DNA of 14,953 bases from Bacteroidales bacterium. Its GTDB lineage: Bacteria > Bacteroidota > Bacteroidia > Bacteroidales > B18-G4. Under the pieces are notes generated by a model. That model did not search any database and was not told the origin of the DNA. It saw only the letters and a list, made by a program, of their open reading frames with translations. Both the position numbers and the translations under genes were made by a program. This document shows, piece after piece, positions 7,638-13,719 of this stretch; positions within the stretch are counted from its first letter, which is position 1; every line of letters starts with the position of its first letter. Location of the stretch: assembly GCA_030618905.1 (NCBI GenBank), contig JAUXCL010000040.1:1-14953 (forward strand). The letters are read 5' to 3'.

Positions 7638-8372
7638 ATGATGAAAGAAAACGGACATATCATTGTGGCCAGGGGCATGGTCAAGAAATTTGGAAACTTT
7701 GTGGCCAATGACCATTTGAATTTCGAAGTTAAGAAAGGAGAGATCTTTGGTTTTCTGGGTGCAAACGGGGCCGGTAAAACAACCGCTATACGCATTCTGT
7801 GTGGCCTTTCAAAACCAACAGCCGGAGAAATCACTGTGGCCGGATATGACGTTTTCAAGGAATCGGAAAAGGTCAAGGAGAACATTGGTTACATGAGCCA
7901 GAAATTTTCCCTGTATGAAGACCTGAGGGTAAAGGAAAATTTTACTTTTTATGGCGGGATCTATGGCCTTTCCAGAAAAAACATAAAGGAAAGGACGGAT
8001 TATTTACTTGAAAAGCTGCAGCTTCAGGATACACGAAACAAGATCACCCACTCCCTGCCCCTGGGCTGGAAGCAGAAGATTGCTTTTTCCGTTGCCATCA
8101 TGCACAATCCAAAAATCATTTTTCTGGATGAGCCCACCAGCGGCGTTGATCCGATCACCCGGAGGCAGTTCTGGGACATGATCTACGAAGCAGCCCACGA
8201 GGGGATCACGGTTTTTGTCACCACCCACTACATGGACGAGGCAGAATACTGCGAAAGGGTATCGATTATGGTAGATGGGCGGATTGAAGCACTGGATACA
8301 CCAGCTCAACTGAAGCGGAATTATGATGCAGAGACGATGGAGGAGGTGTTTTTGCAAATTGCAAGGGGATAA
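7638..8372 (+). CDS. ABC transporter ATPase, YbhF C-terminal-half type (altered signature motif)
   Basis: A 244-residue nucleotide-binding protein, partner of the previous one. Walker A is GANGAGKTT (41-49), the Q-loop has Gln88 (YMSQKF), Walker B has Glu165, and the H-loop has His197 (VTTHYMDEA). The signature is LPLGWKQ (140-146) instead of LSGGQ, as in the C-terminal half of YbhF. In a heterodimer its Walker and H-loop residues would meet the intact LSGGM of the first ATPase and form the one canonical ATP site. The other site would be degenerate. The start is one of two adjacent ATGs, 3 bases after the first ATPase, so the two are surely coupled. The stop is followed after 5 bases by the heptad repeat and four-helix-bundle insert, which separates this gene from its permeases. 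Confidence 0.92.
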   Translation: MMKENGHIIVARGMVKKFGNFVANDHLNFEVKKGEIFGFLGANGAGKTTAIRILCGLSKPTAGEITVAGYDVFKESEKVKENIGYMSQKFSLYEDLRVKENFTFYGGIYGLSRKNIKERTDYLLEKLQLQDTRNKITHSLPLGWKQKIAFSVAIMHNPKIIFLDEPTSGVDPITRRQFWDMIYEAAHEGITVFVTTHYMDEAEYCERVSIMVDGRIEALDTPAQLKRNYDAETMEEVFLQIARG

Positions 8373-8377
8373 ATGTA

Positions 8378-8427
8378 AGTATTGAGTATTAAGTATTGAG
8401 TCGTTAGATTATTTACAACTTAATACT
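8378..8427 (+). repeat. Left heptad arm (AGTATTG family) and a 10-bp hairpin before the four-helix-bundle gene
   Basis: Four 7-base units, three of AGTATTG/AGTATTA type and then AGTCGTT, run from 8378 to 8405. Within them AGTATTAAGT (8385-8394) is perfectly complementary to ACTTAATACT (8418-8427). This gives a 10-bp stem that ends 7 bases before the ATG at 8435, and it may affect translation of the gene. Confidence 0.75.
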
Positions 8428-8434
8428 TTCAAAT

Positions 8435-8806
8435 ATGAATCATTATAAAAAACTAGATGTGTGGGTTAAGTCTTATCAGATGGCATTAGATGTTTATAAA
8501 GCAACTGAAAGCTTTCCCGGCTCTGAAAAATATGGTATGACATCTCAGACCAGGAGAGCGGCTGTTTCTATAGCTCTGAATATTGCTGAGGGGGCAGGAA
8601 GAAATACAAGAAAAGACTTTAATAACTTTTTATGCATTGTCAATGGATCTTTATGTGAAGTAGAAACCCTGCTAATGATGGCTAAAGACTTAAAGTATAT
8701 AAAACATGAACAATTCACATTATTGATACGAAAGCTTGAAGAGATTCAAAAAATGATCTTCGGCCTAAAAAGATTCAACCTCAACCATCTCAATACTAAA
8801 TACTAA
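8435..8806 (+). CDS. Four-helix-bundle protein (23S rRNA intervening-sequence protein family)
   Basis: A complete 123-residue protein of the four-helix-bundle family first known from ORFs in 23S rRNA intervening sequences and related in fold to Avd of diversity-generating retroelements. Its biochemical role is unknown; relatives form pentamers and bind nucleic acid through basic surfaces. Family marks are LDVWVKSYQMALDVYKAT (7-24), the FPGSEKYGMTSQTRRAAVSI region (27-46), LNIAEGAGR (48-56), and FLCIVNGSLCEVETLL (65-80). Length and motifs are normal, so it looks intact. The last residues (NLNHLNTKY) and the stop codon are encoded by the right-hand heptad repeat. The gene is AT-rich compared with its neighbours and unrelated to efflux. 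No rRNA or reverse transcriptase gene is nearby. Confidence 0.9.
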   Translation: MNHYKKLDVWVKSYQMALDVYKATESFPGSEKYGMTSQTRRAAVSIALNIAEGAGRNTRKDFNNFLCIVNGSLCEVETLLMMAKDLKYIKHEQFTLLIRKLEEIQKMIFGLKRFNLNHLNTKY

Positions 8807-8818
8807 ATACTCAATACT
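8791..8818 (-). repeat. Right heptad arm (AGTATTG family, inverted)
   Basis: Four exact 7-base units on the minus strand: AGTATTG at both ends with two AGTATTT between them. The array encodes the last codons and the stop (8804-8806) of the four-helix-bundle gene and ends 7 bases before the permease ATG at 8826. It is the inverted counterpart of the arm at 8378. Confidence 0.8.
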
Positions 8819-8825
8819 AATAGCA

Positions 8826-9923
8826 ATGTTGGGTTTCATCATCAAAGAATTCTTCCACATCTTCCGGGATGTACGCTCAATGATCATCTTGTTTGGGATG
8901 CCCATTGCGCAGGTGTTGATCTTTGGCTTTACAATTACCAATGAGATCAGTGATACGCATATTGCCATACTCGATCAGTCGAAAGACCATGTTACCCTCG
9001 AGCTGACCAACAAGATCGTATCATCAGGTTATTTTCTTCTGTATGACAATATCAATGCTTATGATGAGATCGATGCTCATTTCAGGGAAGGCAAGATTAA
9101 GGAGGTCATTATTTTTGAAAATAATTTCGCCCGAAACCTGGAAAAGGACCTGAATGCCCGGGTCCGGATCATTACAGATGCCTCCGATCCCAATATGGCC
9201 AATATCATCCTGAATTATACCATGGGAATCATCAGGAATTACCAGATGGAAAAATTTGGGGATATCTCTTTGCCCATCGATATCAATGTGGAAACCAAAA
9301 TGTTATACAACCCTGAACTGAAAGGAGTGTTCATGTTTATCCCTGGCACAATAACCGTATTGCTTATGCTGATCTCTGCCATGATGACTTCAATTTCCAT
9401 TGCCAGGGAAAAAGAAATGGGAACCATGGAAGTGCTGCTGGTATCCCCGTTAAAACCTGCTCAGATCGTTGTTGGTAAGGTTGTGCCTTATGTATTCCTG
9501 GCCTTCATCAATGCGGTTTCTATCCTGCTTCTTGGGTTTTTTGTTTTTGGCATGCCGGTGAAAGGAAGTATTGTTTTGCTGCTGGCTGAATCACTTTTGT
9601 TTATCATTATGTCGTTGTCATTGGGAATTTTCATATCCACTGTGGCCAAATCCCAGCAAATCGCCATGATGATCTCGATGATTGCCCTGATGATGCCCAC
9701 GATGCTCCTGTCGGGGTTCATATTCCCCATCGAAAATATGCCGGTAGCCTTGCAATGGTTTTGCCAGCTGATGCCACCTAAATGGTTTATTATAATTATT
9801 AAAGATATTATGTTAAAAGGAGTGGGTATTGCTTATGTCTGGAAAGAGACATTGGTTCTGGTTGCAATGACATTTTTCTTTTTAGGATTAAGTGTACGGA
9901 GGTTTAAAATAAGACTGGAGTGA
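8826..9923 (+). CDS. ABC-2 type transporter permease (YbhS-like)
   Basis: A 365-residue inner membrane permease of the ABC-2 class. One transmembrane helix lies at about residues 20-37. A large extracytoplasmic domain of about 130 residues follows, including ILDQSKD and ITDASDPNMANI. Five more hydrophobic segments run from about 166 to the end. The coupling motif AREKEMGTMEVLLVSPLKP, followed by GKVVPY, is the hallmark of the family, and SGFIFPIENMP before the last helix is also typical. It should form a heterodimer with the next permease, driven by the two ATPases. It ends in LE plus TGA, and the heptad repeat D begins in the last codon (9919). The start at 8826 follows the right arm of the insertion by 7 bases. 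Confidence 0.92.
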   Translation: MLGFIIKEFFHIFRDVRSMIILFGMPIAQVLIFGFTITNEISDTHIAILDQSKDHVTLELTNKIVSSGYFLLYDNINAYDEIDAHFREGKIKEVIIFENNFARNLEKDLNARVRIITDASDPNMANIILNYTMGIIRNYQMEKFGDISLPIDINVETKMLYNPELKGVFMFIPGTITVLLMLISAMMTSISIAREKEMGTMEVLLVSPLKPAQIVVGKVVPYVFLAFINAVSILLLGFFVFGMPVKGSIVLLLAESLLFIIMSLSLGIFISTVAKSQQIAMMISMIALMMPTMLLSGFIFPIENMPVALQWFCQLMPPKWFIIIIKDIMLKGVGIAYVWKETLVLVAMTFFFLGLSVRRFKIRLE

Positions 9924-9975
9924 ACAGTGAACGGTGAACGGTGAACAAAAAACTGGTCACTGGTCACTGGTCACT
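9919..9975. repeat. Heptad-based imperfect palindrome D between the two permease genes
   Basis: The left arm has four 7-base units, two AGTGAAC then two GGTGAAC (9919-9946). An A-rich loop covers 9947-9954. The right arm has three exact GGTCACT units (9955-9975). The arms pair in register (AGTGAAC against the complement AGTGACC), with one mismatch recurring every 7 bases. The element starts inside the stop region of the first permease and ends 9 bases before the ATG of the second. Without it the genes would be about as tightly spaced as the rest of the operon. Confidence 0.85.
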
Positions 9976-9984
9976 GAGAAAACG

Positions 9985-11097
9985 ATGCAAAAAATAATTT
10001 ACATATTACAAAAGGAGCTTTTCCAAATTTTTAGAAACCGGATAATGGTATTTATCATCATTATTATTCCGATCATTCAATTATTTATCCTGGCGCATGC
10101 AACCACCTTTGAAATAAAGAATGTCAAGCTTTTTGCAGTTGATCTTGACCGCAGCCAGACCTCCCGGGATCTGCTTGGGAAATTTGAAGGTTCTCCATTT
10201 TTTCGGATTATCGATTATGCCTTTTCCTATAAGATCGCGGAAGAAGCCATAAAAAAGAACGAGGCTGATCTCATCATCCAGATACCAGCAGGTTTTGAAA
10301 AGGAACTGGAAAAAGACAGCAGGTCTGATGTTCAGCTTGTGGCCAATGCCATTAATAACAGTGCTGCCAGCTTGATGAATGCCTATGCCTTATCCATTAT
10401 TATGGATTTCAACCGGAATATCGTCGTTGACAAGCTGGGCCTAAGCGGCAACCCGGAGCCCATTAAAATAGACTATTCTTTCTGGTACAATCCCGAACTG
10501 GATTATAAGGCCTACATGGTTCCCGGTATATTGGTGATCCTGGTGACCCTGATCGGCATGTTTCTCTCGGCCATGAACATAGTCAGGGAGAAAGAGATCG
10601 GCACCATAGAGCAAATCAATGTTACACCCATAAAAAAGTATCAACTGATTATCGGTAAGCTCCTGCCCTTCTGGTTCCTGGCTCTTATTGAACTGGCCAT
10701 AGGCCTTATTTTTGCCAGGTTCGTATTCGATATTCCAATTGTGGGCAGCCTGTGGTTGATTTTCCTCAGCGCGGGCGTGTATCTTTTAGTAATGCAGGGT
10801 CTCGGGTTTTTCATCTCCACATTTTCCGACACACAGCAGCAGGCTATGTTTCTTTCATTCTTTTTCGTTGTGATCTTTATCCTGATGAGCGGCCTGTTTA
10901 CCCCTATAGAAAGCATGCCCCACTGGGCACAGATCATCAACAAGGGTAATCCGCTTGCTTATTTTATTGAAATCATGCGAATGATGATGTTGAAAGGATC
11001 GACGATTGGAAATATCCAAACACAACTTTTTACCCTATTGGGAATTGCCATTTTAATGCTTGCCCTGGCTACATTAAGGTACAGAAAGACTGCATGA
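9985..11097 (+). CDS. ABC-2 type transporter permease (YbhR-like)
   Basis: A 370-residue ABC-2 permease, partner of the preceding one. A transmembrane helix lies at about residues 20-38 and an extracytoplasmic domain follows (LFAVDLDRSQTSRDLLGKF, later VANAINNSAASLMNAY). Then come hydrophobic segments starting at YMVPGILVILVTLIGMFLSA, the coupling motif REKEIGTIEQINVTPIKKY, then GKLLPF, and MSGLFTPIESMPHW near the end. The GTG at 9934 is an in-frame alternative but lies inside the heptad repeat and would add 17 atypical residues; the ATG at 9985 gives the usual MQKIIYILQKELFQIFRN start. It is the last gene of the efflux operon. E. coli YbhR is the family reference; reported substrates of that pump include antibiotics, and the substrate here is unknown. 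Confidence 0.92.
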   Translation: MQKIIYILQKELFQIFRNRIMVFIIIIIPIIQLFILAHATTFEIKNVKLFAVDLDRSQTSRDLLGKFEGSPFFRIIDYAFSYKIAEEAIKKNEADLIIQIPAGFEKELEKDSRSDVQLVANAINNSAASLMNAYALSIIMDFNRNIVVDKLGLSGNPEPIKIDYSFWYNPELDYKAYMVPGILVILVTLIGMFLSAMNIVREKEIGTIEQINVTPIKKYQLIIGKLLPFWFLALIELAIGLIFARFVFDIPIVGSLWLIFLSAGVYLLVMQGLGFFISTFSDTQQQAMFLSFFFVVIFILMSGLFTPIESMPHWAQIINKGNPLAYFIEIMRMMMLKGSTIGNIQTQLFTLLGIAILMLALATLRYRKTA

Positions 11098-11174
11098 TAA
11101 CATCTGTTCTTACAAATATTTTAACAATATATACAGGTAAAAACATATTAGTAATCTTACCCAAAATGATTTTA

Positions 11175-11182
11175 TAATTTTG
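11175..11182 (+). promoter_or_regulatory. Possible -7 box for the mltF-like gene
   Basis: TAATTTTG fits the Bacteroidota -7 consensus TAnnTTTG and lies about 50 bases before the chosen ATG. No convincing TTG or TTTG is seen 19-21 bases upstream, so the call is tentative. The 133 bases between the permease stop and this gene hold nothing else that I recognise. Confidence 0.35.
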
Positions 11183-11230
11183 ATTTATGAAAGGATTTAC
11201 TATTTTAGTATTGTGTTTGGATTGGCGTAC

Positions 11231-12694
11231 ATGCGAATGAAATCAACGATATTGTCAAAAGCCACATCATTGATCTTAATGGTTGGCTTTCTTTTACTGT
11301 TCACTACCTGTCTGGATCAGAATGAACAAAGAATTTCGGACATCCTTGAACAGGAAGATGAATATAGTTTCTCCTGCCTGGGTGAGGTTGTGGGAAGGGG
11401 AAGATTGATTGCATTGACCGATTACAATTCGATCAATTATTTTCTGTACCGTGGTGAGCCCATGGGTTACCAGTATGAAAAACTCAAATTGCTGGCGGAT
11501 TATCTGGATGTGAATTTGGAAGTACGTGTTAACAGTGATCTTAACAAAGGATTCGAAGAACTTAATTCCGGGGAGGTTGATCTTATTGCTATGGGCCTGA
11601 CCATTACGCAGGCCCGCAGCCAAAGGATCAATTTTACGAAACCACATTCCCAGACCAGGCAGGTTTTGGTACAGCGCAAACCTGTCAACTGGAGAAAAAT
11701 GAAAACATGGGATGAGGTCGAATCCCACCTGATCAGAAGCCCTCTTGATCTTGCCGACCACACCGTCTATGTTCAGAAAGGATCTATATTTGCCAGCCAT
11801 CTGAAAAGCCTTTCCAACGAGATCGGGGATACCATTCACATCATACAGGACAACAGGGAAATTGAGGAATTGATTACTGCTGTTGCTGAAGGAGAAATTG
11901 ATTATACTGTATGTGATGAGCATGTGGGGCTGGTCAATGAAAAATATTATTCTGTCCTTGATGTTAAAACAGCAGTCAGTTTTCCTCAAAATATTGCATG
12001 GGCAGTTAATAAAGACTGCGACAGCTTAAAGATTGAGATCAATAATTGGCTGGCGACATTCCAGGAATCCCCTGCGGCGGCGTATATTTACAACAAATAT
12101 TTCCATAGCCCGAGGCATATTTATATTGCCAAGAGCGAGTATCATTCTGCCCGTGGAGGCAAGATCTCAAAATATGATGACATCATCAAAGAAATATCGG
12201 CAAAGAATGGCTGGGACTGGCGCCTTCTGGCTTCATTGATATACCAGGAATCCCGTTTCCATCCGGACGTTCGTTCATGGGTGGGTGCATTTGGGATCAT
12301 GCAGCTGATGCCCAATACAGCACAGGTCTATGGGGTTGACAGCACATCATCTGTTGAGGACCAGATTGCGGCCGGTGTGAAGTTCATCAAGTGGCTCGAC
12401 AGGCAATTACCGGAATCCATTGATCTTCCGGAGGAAAGAACCAAATTTATCCTGGCAGCATATAATGTGGGAATAGCACATGTTTATGACGGCAGAAGGC
12501 TTGCAATAAAGTATGGCAAGAACCCGAATGTGTGGACCGACAATGTAGATTTTTTCATCCTGAACAAATCCAACCCCAAATATTACCGTGACTCAGTGGT
12601 GCGTTACGGTTATGCCCGCGGTGAAGAAACCTATAATTTCGTTATTGAAATTCTTTCTCGCTACGAACATTATAAGACAGTTTTTGAAAACTAA
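11231..12694 (+). CDS. mltF: MltF-like lytic transglycosylase with solute-binding domain (lipoprotein)
   Basis: A two-domain lytic transglycosylase of about 487 residues. A lipoprotein signal covers the first 26 residues, with the likely lipidated Cys at 27 (FTTC). An SBP_bac_3 domain follows (about 50-290): RGRLIALTDYNSINYFLY, MGYQYEKLKLLADYL, the DLIAMGLTITQARSQRINFT motif, and VYVQKGS. The C-terminal SLT domain has the catalytic Glu at 12248-12250 in YQESRF, then WVGAFGIMQLMPNTA and AAYNVG. It cleaves peptidoglycan; in E. coli MltF the binding domain regulates activity. ATG at 11231 and at 11237 are both good starts; a TTG at 11180 is rejected because it puts extra residues before the signal peptide. 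It stands alone and converges on the GNAT gene. Confidence 0.9.
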   Translation: MRMKSTILSKATSLILMVGFLLLFTTCLDQNEQRISDILEQEDEYSFSCLGEVVGRGRLIALTDYNSINYFLYRGEPMGYQYEKLKLLADYLDVNLEVRVNSDLNKGFEELNSGEVDLIAMGLTITQARSQRINFTKPHSQTRQVLVQRKPVNWRKMKTWDEVESHLIRSPLDLADHTVYVQKGSIFASHLKSLSNEIGDTIHIIQDNREIEELITAVAEGEIDYTVCDEHVGLVNEKYYSVLDVKTAVSFPQNIAWAVNKDCDSLKIEINNWLATFQESPAAAYIYNKYFHSPRHIYIAKSEYHSARGGKISKYDDIIKEISAKNGWDWRLLASLIYQESRFHPDVRSWVGAFGIMQLMPNTAQVYGVDSTSSVEDQIAAGVKFIKWLDRQLPESIDLPEERTKFILAAYNVGIAHVYDGRRLAIKYGKNPNVWTDNVDFFILNKSNPKYYRDSVVRYGYARGEETYNFVIEILSRYEHYKTVFEN

Positions 12695-12717
12695 ATGATA
12701 TCTGAGGAATGATTTAT

Positions 12718-13149
12718 TTATGATTGGTGAGTCATAAGATAATGTTGAATATCCGCTTCTACGAACATTTCACCTTCTTTTACAAACCCGTTTCTTTCAT
12801 AAAGTGAGATTGCATTAACCTGCGAATGCAGGTAGATTGGCTTTTTAAGTGAAAGAACGTCTTCCATCACCTTGTCCAGTATATTATTACCGATGCCTTT
12901 GTTTCTGTATTCTTTAAGGGTGGCAAAGCGTTCCAGCTTGATGCCTTTGCCGGTTTCACGCCAGCGGGCGGTAGTGATCGGCACCTCATCCAGGAATAGC
13001 AAATAATGAATGGCTGTATCCTCATATTCATCATATTCCAATACGGGATCAACAAATTGCTCAACAACGAAGACCTCCCTGCGAATGGCAAAGGCTATTT
13101 CAGCAAGTTCGGGATTATCTTGCACCTTAAATCGTTCAATGCGAATCAT
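12718..13149 (-). CDS. GNAT family N-acetyltransferase (ElaA/YjcF type)
   Basis: A 143-residue Gcn5-related acetyltransferase, which moves an acetyl group from acetyl-CoA to an amine. RREVFVVEQ at residues 23-31 is the mark of the small ElaA/YjcF-like subgroup. Motif A, which binds the CoA pyrophosphate, is YRNKGIGNNIL (81-91), preceded by the strand KLERFATL. Motif B is at NAISLYERNGFVKEGEMF (112-129). The length is normal and the gene appears intact. The substrate cannot be read from the sequence. The start ATG lies 11 bases from the AGTATTT heptad array on its upstream side. The gene converges on mltF with a 23-base gap that holds no clear terminator. Confidence 0.88.
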   Translation of the reverse strand: MIRIERFKVQDNPELAEIAFAIRREVFVVEQFVDPVLEYDEYEDTAIHYLLFLDEVPITTARWRETGKGIKLERFATLKEYRNKGIGNNILDKVMEDVLSLKKPIYLHSQVNAISLYERNGFVKEGEMFVEADIQHYLMTHQS

Positions 13150-13160
13150 ACATCAAAAAT

Positions 13161-13230
13161 AGTATTTAGTAGTGAGTATTTAGTATTGAGTATTTAGTAT
13201 TGAGTATTGAGTCTGGCATCTGGAGTCTGG
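13161..13230. repeat. Array F of ten consecutive 7-base units (AGTATTT/AGTATTG, then AGTCTGG)
   Basis: Ten heptads run without interruption. Seven are AGTATTT, AGTATTG or AGTAGTG (13161-13209); three are of CTGG type (AGTCTGG, CATCTGG, AGTCTGG; 13210-13230). It is the same unit family as the arms around the four-helix-bundle gene, but here there is no inverted second arm and no gene. It lies between the divergent GNAT and DUF6249 genes and ends 4 bases before the likely ECF promoter. Confidence 0.85.
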
Positions 13231-13234
13231 ACGG

Positions 13235-13260
13235 TGTAACCTGCATCCGGAGTTTGCGTC
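13235..13260 (+). promoter_or_regulatory. Likely ECF-sigma promoter of the DUF6249 gene
   Basis: TGTAAC at 13235-13240 and CGTC at 13257-13260, 16 bases apart, match the TGTAAC / CGTC pair seen before many ECF-sigma-controlled genes. DUF6249 genes are often found next to ECF sigma genes in Bacteroidota, which supports the reading. No sigma gene lies in this window, so it would have to act in trans. The start codon is 44 bases downstream. Confidence 0.5.
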
Positions 13261-13304
13261 AAAGGGGTGTAAATCAAGTTGAAAACCTTTTAAAAACGAT
13301 AATT

Positions 13305-13643
13305 ATGTTTGAATTAACTCCTGTACTCGTATTATTAATCATCTTCGGGTTTATTTATGGAATCGTAAACCTTGGGGTAAAAAAGAAGGAAAGGCAGATG
13401 CTTTTGGAAAAAGGCGTTGACCCAAAGACCTTTTATTATGAACCCACCAGGATCACTGCCCTGAAATGGGGATTGTTCCTGATCGGTATCGCATTGGGAA
13501 TCTTTTTGGGAAATATCCTTTCAGCCACAACCATTTTGGATGAAGAAGTAGCTTATTTCTCCATGATTTTCCTCTTCGGCGGTATCGCACTGGTGGTAAG
13601 CCATTTTATGGAAAAAAAGCAAATCGAGAAGAAAGAAGACTAG
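13305..13643 (+). CDS. DUF6249-type small membrane protein
   Basis: A 112-residue membrane protein with three hydrophobic segments at about residues 3-23, 50-70 and 80-100. The first two are joined by a basic cytoplasmic stretch with KKKERQMLLEKGVDP, the motif of the DUF6249 family of Bacteroidota. A charged tail rich in Lys and Glu ends the protein. Function is unknown. The in-frame sequence back to 13200 is rejected because it runs through the heptad array and a probable promoter; ATG at 13305 starts directly at the first membrane segment. The gene converges on thpR, with the palindromic repeat E between them. Confidence 0.75.
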   Translation: MFELTPVLVLLIIFGFIYGIVNLGVKKKERQMLLEKGVDPKTFYYEPTRITALKWGLFLIGIALGIFLGNILSATTILDEEVAYFSMIFLFGGIALVVSHFMEKKQIEKKED

Positions 13644-13711
13644 ACATGTTCGAATTTCGAGGTTCAAAGTTCAAGTTAGTTTGAACGTTGAACCTTGTCC
13701 ATTGAACATGT
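13644..13711. repeat. Heptad-based palindrome E (TTGAAC family), inverse copy of element A
   Basis: Four units of GTTCAA type (13648-13675), a TTAG loop (13676-13679), then four units of TTGAAC type (13680-13707). The outer ends ACATGTTC (13644-13651) and GAACATGT (13704-13711) are exact inverse repeats. Read on the minus strand it shares the units GTTCAAT, GGACAA(A/G) and CTCGAAA with the element at 1660, in the same order. It fills the gap between two convergent genes, where a hairpin could serve as a two-way terminator, though no clean T-run is present. Confidence 0.85.
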
Positions 13712-13719
13712 TGATATGG

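Larger units (their letters stand above)
8378..8818. mobile_element. Putative insertion: four-helix-bundle gene enclosed by inverted heptad-repeat arms
   Basis: This 441-base segment is bounded by inverted arms of 7-base units. Read inward, the left arm (from 8378) and the right arm (from 8818 on the minus strand) agree at 21 of the first 23 bases, differing only at positions 14 and 21. Between them lies one complete gene. The segment splits an otherwise tight operon; without it the ATPase stop and permease start would be 12 bases apart. The coding part is AT-richer than its flanks: hand counts of three 60-base lines gave 24, 20 and 17 G+C, against 33 in the line 8161-8220. No target-site duplication or recombinase is visible. 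Mobility is therefore inferred, not shown. Confidence 0.5.

Noticed and set aside
8435..8806. Diversity-generating retroelement accessory gene (Avd)
   Set aside because: The fold family is related, but there is no reverse transcriptase, template repeat or variable repeat in the window.
8378..8818. True 23S rRNA intervening sequence
   Set aside because: The flanks are ABC transporter genes, and no rRNA sequence is seen on either side.
9934..9984. GTG at 9934 as start of the second permease
   Set aside because: The added 17 residues are translated from the heptad repeat and do not resemble the family N-terminus; ATG at 9985 does.
11180..11230. TTG at 11180 as start of the mltF-like gene
   Set aside because: It would put 17 residues before the lipoprotein signal peptide and overlaps the possible -7 box.
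11294..11989. 231-codon open frame on the minus strand opposite the mltF-like gene
   Set aside because: It lies entirely within a well-supported gene on the other strand and shows no recognisable domain.
13154..13161. Minus-strand TATTTTTG as -7 box of the GNAT gene
   Set aside because: It would place the transcription start at or inside the start codon, and no -33 element is found; it may be a chance product of the repeat edge.
13161..13230. CRISPR array
   Set aside because: The units are 7 bases long and directly adjacent, with no spacers; no cas genes are present.
13200..13304. Coding extension of the DUF6249 gene back to 13200
   Set aside because: The frame is open only because it runs through the heptad array and promoter; the protein should begin at its first membrane segment (13305).
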